From Ruminococcaceae bacterium UBA7127 (GTDB lineage: Bacteria > Bacillota > Clostridia > Oscillospirales > Acutalibacteraceae): a stretch of 14,298 bases of DNA. The position numbers and the translations under genes were made by a program. Numbering within the stretch: the stretch's first letter is position 1; each line of letters begins with the position of its first letter. The stretch is taken from the NCBI GenBank assembly GCA_002493005.1, contig DKXL01000040.1, forward strand, positions 1 through 14,298, given 5' to 3'. A model generated the notes under the pieces. The model was not told the origin of the DNA. It worked only from the letters and a program-made list of their open reading frames with translations, and did not search any database. Positions 7,377 to 14,298 of this stretch are shown here, one piece after another.

Positions 7377-7883
7377 TTATTTGCCTCCCTTCTTGATATA
7401 CTTATCAAGTATACCATCTACCATATCAGGTGTCAGCTTACCATAAACCTCGTCATCAATCATCATAACCGGAGCAAGACCGCAAGCGCCTACACAACGG
7501 CAAGAATCGATTGAGAACAAGCCGTCGGGTGTGCACTCTCCGCTCTTGATGCCAAGCTTTTCCTCAATGGCAGCAAGAATCTTATCGGCACCCTTAACAT
7601 AGCATGCTGTACCAAGGCAAACGCTGATTCTGTGTTCGCCTTTTGGTGTAAGGCTGAACTGTGAGTAGAATGTAGCAACACCGTAAACCTCACTGAGTGA
7701 TATTCCCAGACCATCTGCTACCATCTGCTGAACCTCAATAGGCAGGTAACCATAGATTCCCTGAGCTTCCTGAAGGCAAGGCAGCAATGCACCCGGCATA
7801 TCCTTATGCTTTTCCAATACTTCTTTTAGCTTTCTTTCCTGGGCAAGAGTTCCCTTGAAAGCATTCAAAGATGTTTCTGTCAT
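7377..7883 (-). CDS. hydC: NAD-linked hydrogenase [2Fe-2S] subunit, NuoE-like (HydC/HndA)
   Basis: The 168-residue product is a NuoE-like thioredoxin-fold protein. A helical N-terminal part (LPCLQEAQGIYGYLP, then GVATFYSQFSLTPKG) precedes a [2Fe-2S] site of C89-x4-C94 (CLGTACYVKGA) and C130-x3-C134 (CRCVGACGLAPVM). With HydB and HydA it completes the trimeric hydrogenase; NuoE-like subunits form the electron-transfer neighbour of the flavin subunit. The frame is open up to 7940, but I start at 7883 because AGGAGG lies eight bases ahead of that ATG and the homologous region begins there. The longer version would translate the leader and the ribosome-binding site. It is the first gene of the operon, behind the promoter at 7960-7932. 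Confidence 0.93.
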   Translation of the reverse strand: MTETSLNAFKGTLAQERKLKEVLEKHKDMPGALLPCLQEAQGIYGYLPIEVQQMVADGLGISLSEVYGVATFYSQFSLTPKGEHRISVCLGTACYVKGADKILAAIEEKLGIKSGECTPDGLFSIDSCRCVGACGLAPVMMIDDEVYGKLTPDMVDGILDKYIKKGGK

Positions 7884-7931
7884 ATCATTAACCTCCTGTA
7901 CAATTAATATATACAAATCACTTTCTTTCTT

Positions 7932-7960
7932 ATTATACAATACACCGCCGATTAATACAA
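7932..7960 (-). promoter_or_regulatory. Probable promoter of the hydCBA operon
   Basis: On the minus strand TTGTAT (7960-7955), a 17-base spacer and a perfect TATAAT (7937-7932) lie about 50 bases ahead of the hydC start. The -35 box is weak, which suits a regulated promoter. I found no convincing Rex-type palindrome over it. Confidence 0.5.
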
Positions 7961-8233
7961 CAATTTTTTACAAAAAATTTAATGGAAATTTTAGATTTAT
8001 GTATATTTGATACCCGTTTTTTGTATTATATTGACACATTGCGCTCAGATTATTGTTCATATTGCTTTCTCAAATGTGCAACATCAATATTTTTTGTGTG
8101 TAAAAATTGTCATAAATGACAGTTAGCCAATCACCGTTCAAGCAAATAATAATACCGCATCGGTCAAGCTACATTGCAGGCCGATGCGGCAAATTCAAAT
8201 AAGTATCAGCACGGTTTCATTTTATAGTTCAAA
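7961..8233. other. Intergenic region between hydC and the DUF885 lipoprotein gene
   Basis: No credible coding frame is seen. The region is AT-rich. Besides the hydC promoter just outside it, it holds a perfect palindrome TGTCAT-AA-ATGACA (8108-8121) and the hairpin at 8155-8189. The palindrome has the size of a dimeric regulator's operator, but it lies about 150 bases from the hydC -35 box and could also be chance. Confidence 0.5.
8155..8189 (-). terminator. Likely terminator hairpin after the DUF885 lipoprotein gene
   Basis: CCGCATCGG (8155-8163) and CCGATGCGG (8181-8189) form a perfect 9-bp stem with a 17-base loop, about 45 bases downstream of the stop codon. The minus strand continues TATTATTATTT, a broken U-tract, so the termination call is moderate. 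Confidence 0.55.
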
Positions 8234-10075
8234 TTACTTCTGAGCTTTTATCCATTTATTGAGCGCAGATTCATATACGCTAAACGGAGCAACACCGAGA
8301 TTTATAATAAATTCGTGATACTCTTTCTCATCAAACTTATTTTTAAGCTTTTTTTCAGCAGTATCACGCATATCAAGCATCTTGATATACCCAACTGCAT
8401 ACGGCAGATATTCCGCAGGATTACCTACAGCTATGTTGTATAACTGTGAAGCGGCATTGTCCTCATTTTCAAAATCATCATCAACTTGAATATAGCTTTT
8501 TAGATAATCATATGTATCATCAATAGTCCAACCCTCATAGTTTACGCCAAGGTCAACTCTTGCAACGAGCGCATAGTTGATTAATGTATTCATAGATATC
8601 ATATTCTTAACAGCGTCAGTTGTATCAAGATACTGCAATGCACAATCACTTGCATATTGTGCCCAGCCCTCGGTTGCACCTATAAAATCCAGGACTTTGC
8701 GTATATTAGGTATATCCTTGTCTGCAAACATTGCTGTAAACTGATACATATGTCCGGGGAAGCCCTCATGAGCAAGAGTTGAATAAAGCTCTGTCACATT
8801 AGACCCTACCGACGAATCATTTACTTTGATGTTATTTATGCTTATATCGTCAATTCTGCTCTTTACATAATACGCAGCAGTCATATCGTTTTCACTTGTT
8901 TTGCTCATATTTTTGATGTTATATTTTGTAGTTACGGGAGCAGGAAAGCTTGTTTCAACTTTTTGCGACAAAAAGTCTAATATCTCATTAGGAGTTTTAA
9001 AATCGGGCTTATAATTTTCATAATCCGAATAATCATCCGCATTTATTAACATCATTGCCGTAATGATTTCTTTCAATTTTCCGTCAAGCAGCTCAATGGC
9101 GTCATCCGGAGTCATATCGCTGCTCGTTTTTTCCTGCACAAGAGCACTGTAATAGTTGTTGCCGACAGCGCCGTAATTGCAAAGTCCGCCGTCATTATCG
9201 CTTGAACCCTTCAGCTTTTTCAGCGAGTCAGCCGCATTTTTGAATGCAGGGAGATAGTATTTTTCAATATAGTCCTTTTGCTTTTTAATATAACTGTTCT
9301 TTTCGGATTCATTTAATTTAAGTTCGTCAAGCTTTTCCTCAAAGCTTTCAATCAAATCCTTACCCTTTCCGTCATAATGCTTTTTGCACTCATCGACAGC
9401 TTTGTCAGCAATTTTATCAGTCATAAAATATCCTTGCGCAGCTTGTTCTTGAGTAAACTTGATACACTGTTCCATATATCTCTTTGTATCCTTGAGAAAC
9501 AGAAGATACTCATTCACATCTTTTTTGTCATAAAATTCATATTCATTAAAAATTGTAGAAAGATTTGAAGCAATGCCCACAGACGGCTCAAAAAGATTTA
9601 CTATCTCTGCATTTTCGCCCAATTCATTTTGAATCCTTAGGTATTCCGATATAATATCATAGGTTATCTTACGGTCGGCGGACAAGTCGGCTCGTGAAAA
9701 GCTGTTAAGTTCACGAACATATTCCTGCAATGATTCATAAGCATCTTCATTTTCCTCAAGTGAAACTTCACCGAGCGTATAATCGTCCTCGTCATACTCA
9801 ACGCCGTAATCAGCAGGATCACTCACAAGAAAATGCGCATTGAGCGGATCATCCTCAAGATATTCCACAAACAACTCATCACAAAACTCATCGAATTCAG
9901 CCTGCACATCAATTTCTTTAGGCTTTGTTGCCTGACTGCTCTGAGGTTTATTGGAGCTTTCTTTTTTATCGCTGCTGCACGCCGCAAGTGATAAAATCAT
10001 AACCAGACATAATATCATTGAAACAGCACGTTTGCTGTAATTATTAACACTGAACTTTTTTATTCTTTGCTTCAT
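8234..10075 (-). CDS. DUF885-family lipoprotein, putative zinc metallopeptidase
   Basis: The product is a 613-residue exported lipoprotein. Its signal is a basic start (KQRIKKF), a hydrophobic stretch (about 18-32) and the lipobox LAAC with lipidated Cys33, followed by a Ser/Lys-rich linker. The body matches the DUF885 family: a helical N-terminal half, then HEGFPGH at 436-442 and EGWAQYA from E469, a metallopeptidase-like HExxxGH plus downstream Glu arrangement presumed to hold zinc. It would therefore sit on the outer face of the cytoplasmic membrane. The frame is open to 10105, but the ATG at 10075 has AAGGGG upstream and begins a proper signal peptide. It has its own promoter, so it looks monocistronic. 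The substrate is unknown; peptidase activity is inferred from the family. Confidence 0.85.
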   Translation of the reverse strand: MKQRIKKFSVNNYSKRAVSMILCLVMILSLAACSSDKKESSNKPQSSQATKPKEIDVQAEFDEFCDELFVEYLEDDPLNAHFLVSDPADYGVEYDEDDYTLGEVSLEENEDAYESLQEYVRELNSFSRADLSADRKITYDIISEYLRIQNELGENAEIVNLFEPSVGIASNLSTIFNEYEFYDKKDVNEYLLFLKDTKRYMEQCIKFTQEQAAQGYFMTDKIADKAVDECKKHYDGKGKDLIESFEEKLDELKLNESEKNSYIKKQKDYIEKYYLPAFKNAADSLKKLKGSSDNDGGLCNYGAVGNNYYSALVQEKTSSDMTPDDAIELLDGKLKEIITAMMLINADDYSDYENYKPDFKTPNEILDFLSQKVETSFPAPVTTKYNIKNMSKTSENDMTAAYYVKSRIDDISINNIKVNDSSVGSNVTELYSTLAHEGFPGHMYQFTAMFADKDIPNIRKVLDFIGATEGWAQYASDCALQYLDTTDAVKNMISMNTLINYALVARVDLGVNYEGWTIDDTYDYLKSYIQVDDDFENEDNAASQLYNIAVGNPAEYLPYAVGYIKMLDMRDTAEKKLKNKFDEKEYHEFIINLGVAPFSVYESALNKWIKAQK

Positions 10076-10088
10076 ATTCACAACCCCT

Positions 10089-10133
10089 TTGGTATGATAC
10101 AACAATTTTATACCAATTTTATAAAAGAGTCAA
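10089..10133 (-). promoter_or_regulatory. Promoter and operator-like inverted repeat of the DUF885 gene
   Basis: On the minus strand TTGACT (10133-10128), a 17-base spacer and TAAAAT (10110-10105) form a good promoter. An inverted repeat TTGGTAT/ATACCAA (10089-10095 with 10110-10116) covers the region from the edge of the -10 box to just before the ribosome-binding site, with a second small palindrome GTAT-G-ATAC at 10092-10100 inside it. The position suits a repressor site. Confidence 0.55.
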
Positions 10134-10216
10134 CACAAAGTAAAAAATACATCTCAGATAATTACAGTAACAGCAAGTTATTTCTAAAGCGGCTTTGCGG
10201 ACTAATATGTTTAAAC

Positions 10217-10260
10217 AAAAGCCCACAATGCCGTTTCACTTACGAAAATGGCATTATGGG
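10217..10260 (-). terminator. Intrinsic terminator after the PfkB kinase gene
   Basis: On the minus strand CCCATAATGCC (10260-10250) pairs with GGCATTGTGGG (10232-10222), allowing one G-U pair, with a partly paired inner loop. It is followed by CUUUUGUUU. It lies about 20 bases after the kinase stop codon. Confidence 0.7.
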
Positions 10261-10280
10261 TTATGTTATATTATATGTAT

Positions 10281-11192
10281 TTAAGTAAACATTTGAACAT
10301 CTATAACTATTTTCTTTGACAATTCATCAATCGTACTTTCGCTGACAAAGCCTTTTGCTGCGCCGTTTGTTTTTATCTTTTCCGATGCAAAAATCTCTGC
10401 CTTTTTTAAGCATTCCAACGGGTCTGTTCCCTTTGCGTAATAGTGCAGAAAAGCGCTGAACAGGCTGTCGCCTACTCCGACGGTATTCACAACATTCTCA
10501 ACCTTTACTGCCGAGAGCTGATAAAATGTATTGTCGGTATACATCAACGCACCATTGACGCCCATGCCAAGCACAATAATCTTATTCTTATACTTTTCGC
10601 CGATTGCTCTCAAAAATTCACGGTAATCTCCGTTGATTTCCTCATCACTTAAAAACAGAATATCAGCATTTTCAAGAAATTCTCTGTTGAAGTCATCGTT
10701 TATATTCGCAAGCACTTGAACATCGGTTGCAATAGTTTTTCCTGCCGCCTTTGCCTTTCTGAGCAATTCTCGGTTAAAATTTATATTACCTGAAATAACA
10801 ATATCACAGTCTGCAAATTCATCGGAAAAACCGTACTCAACTTCCTGAACATCTTTTAAATCGCAATAAATCTGACGTTTTCCGCTGTCATCATATAACA
10901 CAGCAGATGCAGGCGTAGCAACAAGACATTTGCGGATATGCTTTGTGTCAATTCCGACAGAATCAAGCTCGGCAAATACTTGTTCGCTTTCAAAATCGTT
11001 GCCTGTCATTGATGTAAGAACAACATCGTCACCCAAAGTTTTCAAAGCTTTGGCAATGTTTACTCCAACACCGGACACCGCAGAATTCACCCCAAAAAAC
11101 GGAAAGTCAATCGGATAGTAATCTATCGGAAATTTTCTGACCTTCACGGTAGTTTCAATATTAACAAGCCCCGAAACAAAAATTTTACTCAT
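10281..11192 (-). CDS. PfkB/ribokinase-family carbohydrate kinase
   Basis: The 303-residue protein has the ribokinase fold, which phosphorylates sugars, nucleosides or similar alcohols with ATP. Evidence is the N-terminal strand FVSGLVNIETTV, the glycine-rich substrate loop AVSGVGVNIAKALKTLG (about 38-54), the mid-protein VATPASAVLYDDSGKRQIYCD, and the C-terminal PfkB signature NTVGVGDSLFSAFLH (236-250) with the catalytic base Asp242 in the GxGD anion hole. The first position is Asn rather than the common Asp, as in fructose-1-phosphate kinase-like or LacC-like branches. A run of six Gs lies about six bases before the ATG. It stands alone, with its own terminator, and no transporter or sugar-pathway gene flanks it, so the substrate cannot be assigned. 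Confidence 0.88.
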   Translation of the reverse strand: MSKIFVSGLVNIETTVKVRKFPIDYYPIDFPFFGVNSAVSGVGVNIAKALKTLGDDVVLTSMTGNDFESEQVFAELDSVGIDTKHIRKCLVATPASAVLYDDSGKRQIYCDLKDVQEVEYGFSDEFADCDIVISGNINFNRELLRKAKAAGKTIATDVQVLANINDDFNREFLENADILFLSDEEINGDYREFLRAIGEKYKNKIIVLGMGVNGALMYTDNTFYQLSAVKVENVVNTVGVGDSLFSAFLHYYAKGTDPLECLKKAEIFASEKIKTNGAAKGFVSESTIDELSKKIVIDVQMFT

Positions 11193-11253
11193 AAAATCCC
11201 CCCTGCCACCAATTCCATTTAAAATACAGGCAGCTCTTTAATTTGACTTTAGC

Positions 11254-11293
11254 ACAAAGCATCTGTGCTTTGTATCCTGACATTTTGATTATA
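11254..11293 (-). promoter_or_regulatory. Possible promoter and start-site hairpin of the kinase gene
   Basis: On the minus strand an extended -10 element TGTTATAAT includes TATAAT (11293-11288); no good -35 box is seen. Just downstream, ACAAAGCA-TCTG-TGCTTTGT (11254-11273) is a perfect 8-bp inverted repeat close to the predicted start site. It could be an operator or a 5'-end hairpin. Confidence 0.4.
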
Positions 11294-11337
11294 ACATAAC
11301 AATCCTCAAAAATCATTATCTTAAGTTAATTAAATCG

Positions 11338-11672
11338 TTATATCATTCAAATTTCTAATATAAGAAATAATATATGTCATTAAATGGATTGAAGTACACT
11401 TATTCACTGTATCGCCATCAAAATTGGAATCAAATTCAAAAGCATCTACTAACGGATATTCTCCTTTTTATCTGCGACAAGCAAAAGAGAATTTTTCCTT
11501 GTTATAAACTGTTGCAGCCTTGTTACTACCACTTTGAATTAATCCATTAATACACATTTGCCGGGCTTCTTCTGCGATTTTTCTCAGCGGAGGTTATTCC
11601 GTACCATTTTGAAAAGTATTACAGAGTCTATGCTTGATCTGTCGTTGTCGTTTCAGTACAATTCTGCGACAG
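11338..11672 (-). pseudogene. Possible decayed coding remnant, unidentified
   Basis: One minus-strand frame from about 11672 to the stop near 11335 is interrupted by only two stop codons (one near 11590, one at 11470-11468) across roughly 110 codons of AT-rich DNA. The middle piece, RKIAEEARQMCINGLIQSGS and onward, reads like helical protein. The piece after the second stop (KGEYPLVDAFEFDSNFDGDT) is also protein-like. There is no start codon with a ribosome-binding site for the whole frame. I do not recognise the family. It could be a gene remnant or chance. Confidence 0.25.
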
Positions 11673-11679
11673 ACTGAAA

Positions 11680-11711
11680 AATCCCTGAAAGGATTTTACC
11701 TTTCAGGGATT
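11680..11711 (-). terminator. Intrinsic terminator after the dockerin remnant
   Basis: AATCCCTGAAAGG (11680-11692) and CCTTTCAGGGATT (11699-11711) form a perfect 13-bp stem with a 6-base loop. On the minus strand it continues into a U-run. It lies 10 bases after the stop codon of the dockerin remnant, so that remnant keeps an intact 3' end. Confidence 0.8.
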
Positions 11712-11721
11712 AAAATATATT

Positions 11722-11892
11722 TTATATTTCAACCAAACCTACCAGATATTTTTGAATATGTGTAGCATCAAAAATACTAACAACACCATCACCGTTTACA
11801 TCTGCATTAATTATCTGTTCATTCGTAAAATCGGATAAGCCAACCATTTGTTTTTGAATATAGCAGAGGTGATTACTTTGACTTTCAGCCAT
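11722..11892 (-). pseudogene. Orphan type I dockerin remnant
   Basis: The minus-strand frame from an ATG at 11892 gives 56 residues, nearly all dockerin. The second repeat is intact: ADVNGDGVVSIFDATHIQKY at residues 30-49, with calcium ligands D31, N33, D35 and D42. The first repeat keeps only its helix (YIQKQMVGL, 11-19), and its calcium loop is lost. A neighbouring frame shows traces of it (a GAT-TTA and GTC-AAA-GTA stretch ending in a Ser-Ala before ATATTC), consistent with small deletions. An in-frame TGA stands two codons before the ATG and the ribosome-binding site is poor. I read it as the last part of a lost dockerin-bearing enzyme gene, on the same strand as the dockerin amylase upstream. 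Expression as a free mini-dockerin is possible but less likely. Confidence 0.7.
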
Positions 11893-11953
11893 AAATCACG
11901 CTCTCTTATTGAAAAATTAGCTTAATCCAAAAACAACTTATTTAACAGAAAAA

Positions 11954-11976
11954 ACCGCCTTTAATTTAAAGGCGGT
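11954..11976 (-). terminator. Intrinsic terminator-like hairpin in the decayed spacer
   Basis: ACCGCCTTT and AAAGGCGGT pair perfectly around AATTT. On the minus strand the stem is followed by UUUUU(U)CUG, a proper terminator tail. No intact gene ends directly before it. Confidence 0.7.
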
Positions 11977-12009
11977 AAAATGGAACAAATCTCTTATTTT
12001 AATACAAAT

Positions 12010-12033
12010 GCACCCAAGTTATGTTACGGGTGC
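12010..12033. other. GCACCC/GGGTGC hairpin
   Basis: GCACCC (12010-12015) and GGGTGC (12028-12033) form a 6-bp stem with a 12-base loop. Neither strand has a strong U-tract, so I do not call it a terminator. Confidence 0.4.
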
Positions 12034-12103
12034 TAAATAAAAAAGTAATAGTATATCAGATAATTACATCTACATAATTAAGGTAAATATATTTTACTGA
12101 AAC

Positions 12104-12137
12104 AAAAGTCCCCTGCCGTTTAAAGCAAGGGACTTTT
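12104..12137 (-). terminator. Intrinsic terminator of the amylase gene
   Basis: AAAAGTCCC (12104-12112) and GGGACTTTT (12129-12137) form a 9-bp stem that extends inward with TGC/GCA. On the minus strand it ends in a U-rich tail. It lies 25 bases after the amylase stop codon at 12162. Confidence 0.75.
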
Positions 12138-12161
12138 AATTAAGATAGATTTATATCGTTT

Positions 12162-14298
12162 TTATCCTAACGCACTGCTTATATCTGCAATATACTTCTG
12201 AATTTCTGTTGCGTCCTTGATATTGATTTCGCCGTTATTATCGACATCTGCAGCCTGCATCTGCTGACTTGTCAATTTTGCAAGCGATGCAATATGCTTC
12301 TGAATAAGTGTTGCGTCGCCAACAGTAATTTCTCCCTCACCCGTTACATCGCCAAGTTTAACTGATGGTGTTGTTGGCTGAGTTTCCGGCGGAGTTGTTG
12401 TAGGCGGAATATAGCTTGTGATATCGCCGTTTGACATATTATATGAATATGTTGCTGACGACAGACCCTTTCTCTCAACATCAACCTTGATTACAGATGA
12501 AGCTGTGAGCGCAGTTGCCTCAACAGTAAATTTACCTGTGATTTCATCTGAATGTGTTTTGTAGGACTTGCCGTTCGCTGTTACCGTGATGTCTGCGTCC
12601 TGAACTGCAACACCAACTATTGTAGCTTTGTCCTTAACAGCATATGAAAGACCTGCGTTTGCAAGCACGAGTTTTGATTTTGCATTTATAAGCGACTCAA
12701 GTGTGCTTTCAACAAGTGCTTCATCAGCAACGCCCTCGCCCTGTGCGATGAGCTCATTGGCTGTTTTCATAACAGCAGAAACATTTTTCCAGCTTGAGGC
12801 AGTATAGTCGCTTGATGTCATTGCAAGTACTTCTCTTGCCTCTTTCTTGAGCGTCTGGAATTTTGAAAGAACAATCTCAGGCTTAGTGAGTTTAAAGGTT
12901 GTGCAGTCCTCGTTTGTTATTTCTATGCAGGAACCGTCGATAATGCCTGTAATATCAGAGGTCCTTTTGCTGTCGTTGCCCGTACCTACGATTGCGCTAA
13001 CCTTATCGTAGCCGCTTACTGTGAATATATAGTTGCCGTCAGCGTCCTTTTCCGTAAGCTTTGTGCCCGGCCATCCGCCTGCCGGTTCGCTCTTGTCGTC
13101 AGTCCAGACATAGAGATAATAGCTTGCCGAAGGGCTGTACGGCTTAATTGTGATTGTAACTGACTTTTCAGACGGATCGTCACCGATTGCGCCCATAACC
13201 TTTGCTGCAGCGTAATTGCCTGACGGAACTTCAAGATATGTATCTCCGTTGAGATTTTTGAAGTCGCGGCTCTTGTTGCTGTCGCTGCCGTTATTGAGAA
13301 CAACATTGTAGGTATCTGTTGTGTCAAGCTCCATAACATAGTAGCCGTCGCTGTTCTTTTCTGTCATCTGTGTTCCCGGCCAAGCACCGCATTGCGCTGT
13401 GTTTTCACCTGTCCAGACATAAATATAAGGTGCGCTGTCGCTCTTTACATAGATCTTTCCTTGCTGAGGAGGAACTGTAGAATCAGGATCGCCTGTTGTC
13501 GGCACTTGTTCGCTCTCAAACATCTTATAGAAGGATGCAACCGATCTTGATGAACCCTTTTCGTTTGTTGCCTCGAGTATGATTTTGACTGTGTCGCCCT
13601 CGTAAGCAGTTTTACCGATTTCAAAGGTTGAGCCGTTTGTAACAAGGAACTTATTGCCGCCGTCGATTGAGCAGGTTGCGCTGTCACATTCCTCAAGTGA
13701 TACCGTAACAGTCTGTGTACCCTTGAACTTTGCCGCGCCTTTTACGCTCATAATAGGTCTGCCGTCCGGCTCCTGAATGAGAATTGTTCCGTTTGCACCG
13801 CTGTTAAATGTTACCTTGCCGTCTGTAACTGTTGCAGATGACTGGTCATAGGTGTTCATAAGCCGCTGACCGTCGTTCCATAATGTAGAAACATCAATAG
13901 TTACATCTGCATTTGAAGAAGCAGCGATTACGGCTGCTACCTTGTCAGAAACACCGTTCTTGTCATAAGTTCTTGCAAATGCAACGCCGCTTGTTGCAGA
14001 AAGCTTTGTGTTGCTACCTCCACCGACTGCAACATGGTTGTTACGGAACTGACCAACCTTCTGCCAGTGAGCGAGAACAGTTTGGTCAAGGCTGTCCCAG
14101 TTCATATCACTGCGCAGTGAGTGACCGGAACCACCGGCGCCGTCAAAGGCTAAGCCATCAAACATCGGACGGTTTGATTCGTCACCGTAGTAAATCTGAA
14201 CGCCGCCCGGAGCCAGGAGAAATGCCGAGCCGGTGTAAATCATTGTGTTTGTATCACCACGGGTTAAAAGCGCATCGTGTGATGAAATGAACGAAAGC
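12162..14298 (-). CDS. Secreted GH13-type amylase with two CBM26-like modules and a dockerin (5' end outside window)
   Basis: The frame is open to the window edge, giving the last 711 residues of a large extracellular starch-degrading enzyme. It begins with FISSHDAL (3-10), GH13 conserved region IV with its His-Asp pair, then the barrel end GVQIYYGDE and a C-terminal beta domain to about 180. Next come a chitobiase-C-like Ig domain (about 185-265), two CBM26-like starch-binding modules (about 281-358 and 380-465, each with YxYVWT and WPG motifs), a FIVAR-like helical segment (about 478-547), a small Ig-like domain (555-623), a Pro/Thr linker (630-645) and a type I dockerin (649-709). Dockerin loop 1 (DVTGEGEITVGD) is atypical; loop 2 (DVDNNGEINIKD) is better. 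It should attach to a cohesin scaffold, as in the R. bromii amylosome. Catalytic regions I-III lie upstream. Confidence 0.9.
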   Translation of the reverse strand, partial: LSFISSHDALLTRGDTNTMIYTGSAFLLAPGGVQIYYGDESNRPMFDGLAFDGAGGSGHSLRSDMNWDSLDQTVLAHWQKVGQFRNNHVAVGGGSNTKLSATSGVAFARTYDKNGVSDKVAAVIAASSNADVTIDVSTLWNDGQRLMNTYDQSSATVTDGKVTFNSGANGTILIQEPDGRPIMSVKGAAKFKGTQTVTVSLEECDSATCSIDGGNKFLVTNGSTFEIGKTAYEGDTVKIILEATNEKGSSRSVASFYKMFESEQVPTTGDPDSTVPPQQGKIYVKSDSAPYIYVWTGENTAQCGAWPGTQMTEKNSDGYYVMELDTTDTYNVVLNNGSDSNKSRDFKNLNGDTYLEVPSGNYAAAKVMGAIGDDPSEKSVTITIKPYSPSASYYLYVWTDDKSEPAGGWPGTKLTEKDADGNYIFTVSGYDKVSAIVGTGNDSKRTSDITGIIDGSCIEITNEDCTTFKLTKPEIVLSKFQTLKKEAREVLAMTSSDYTASSWKNVSAVMKTANELIAQGEGVADEALVESTLESLINAKSKLVLANAGLSYAVKDKATIVGVAVQDADITVTANGKSYKTHSDEITGKFTVEATALTASSVIKVDVERKGLSSATYSYNMSNGDITSYIPPTTTPPETQPTTPSVKLGDVTGEGEITVGDATLIQKHIASLAKLTSQQMQAADVDNNGEINIKDATEIQKYIADISSALG

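Larger units (their letters stand above)
11893..12161. other. Non-coding spacer with serial hairpins downstream of the amylase gene
   Basis: No credible coding frame is seen. Three hairpins lie in this stretch (12104-12137, 12010-12033, 11954-11976), and a fourth follows the dockerin remnant at 11680-11711. Such a series suggests successive 3' ends left by lost genes. Confidence 0.5.

Noticed and set aside
7884..7940. Longer start for hydC
   Set aside because: It would translate the -10 box region and the AGGAGG ribosome-binding site that serves the ATG at 7883.
7930..8020. Rex (redox) operator at the hydrogenase promoter
   Set aside because: I looked for a TTGTTAA-N4-TTAACAA-like palindrome and found only single half-site-like strings such as TTGTTGTATTAAT, not a convincing site.
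10067..10288. Plus-strand open frame of 73 codons between the lipoprotein and kinase genes
   Set aside because: It overlaps a promoter and a terminator of the minus-strand genes and has no family resemblance.
13913..14290. Plus-strand open frame of 125 codons opposite the amylase
   Set aside because: It is antisense to the GH13 coding region, low in complexity and has no recognisable domain.

Overview
The window looks like chromosome from a moderately AT-rich anaerobic Firmicute, most likely a gut Ruminococcus-type (Oscillospiraceae) starch degrader. Three things point there: a trimeric NAD-linked [FeFe]-hydrogenase, strong Gram-positive GGAGG ribosome-binding sites, and an amylase carrying tandem CBM26-like modules and a type I dockerin whose helices read DATxIQK, as in Ruminococcus bromii-like amylosome proteins. 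The assignment rests on protein resemblance read by eye, not on a search.

Layout. Bases 1-284 hold a minus-strand structured non-coding RNA with its own promoter and intrinsic terminator. Bases 356-3703 hold a plus-strand run of five genes: a GNAT-like acetyltransferase, a Cys-rich DUF3795-type protein, cobO (corrinoid adenosyltransferase), a PncA-like nicotinamidase/isochorismatase-fold hydrolase and nadE (NH3-dependent NAD synthetase). A consensus internal promoter precedes nadE. A bidirectional terminator at 3675-3703 separates this run from a convergent minus-strand operon, hydC-hydB-hydA (7883-3732), encoding a putatively electron-bifurcating hydrogenase. The 3398-3674 spacer carries two diverged 43-bp direct repeats and a REP-like palindrome.

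Further right, all on the minus strand, are a DUF885-family lipoprotein metallopeptidase (10075-8234), a PfkB-family sugar kinase (11192-10281), a decayed region of about 970 bases with a dockerin remnant and four hairpins, and the 3' part of a large secreted amylase (14298-12162) whose 5' end lies outside the window.

How the genes fit together. The amylase would degrade starch outside the cell, probably docked to a cohesin scaffold. Sugar fermentation yields NADH and reduced ferredoxin, which HydABC can dispose of together as H2. NAD itself would be supplied by the nicotinamidase/NadE pair next door. No complete novel multi-gene system is evident. The least explained elements are the structured RNA at the left edge and the decayed dockerin locus with its serial terminators.
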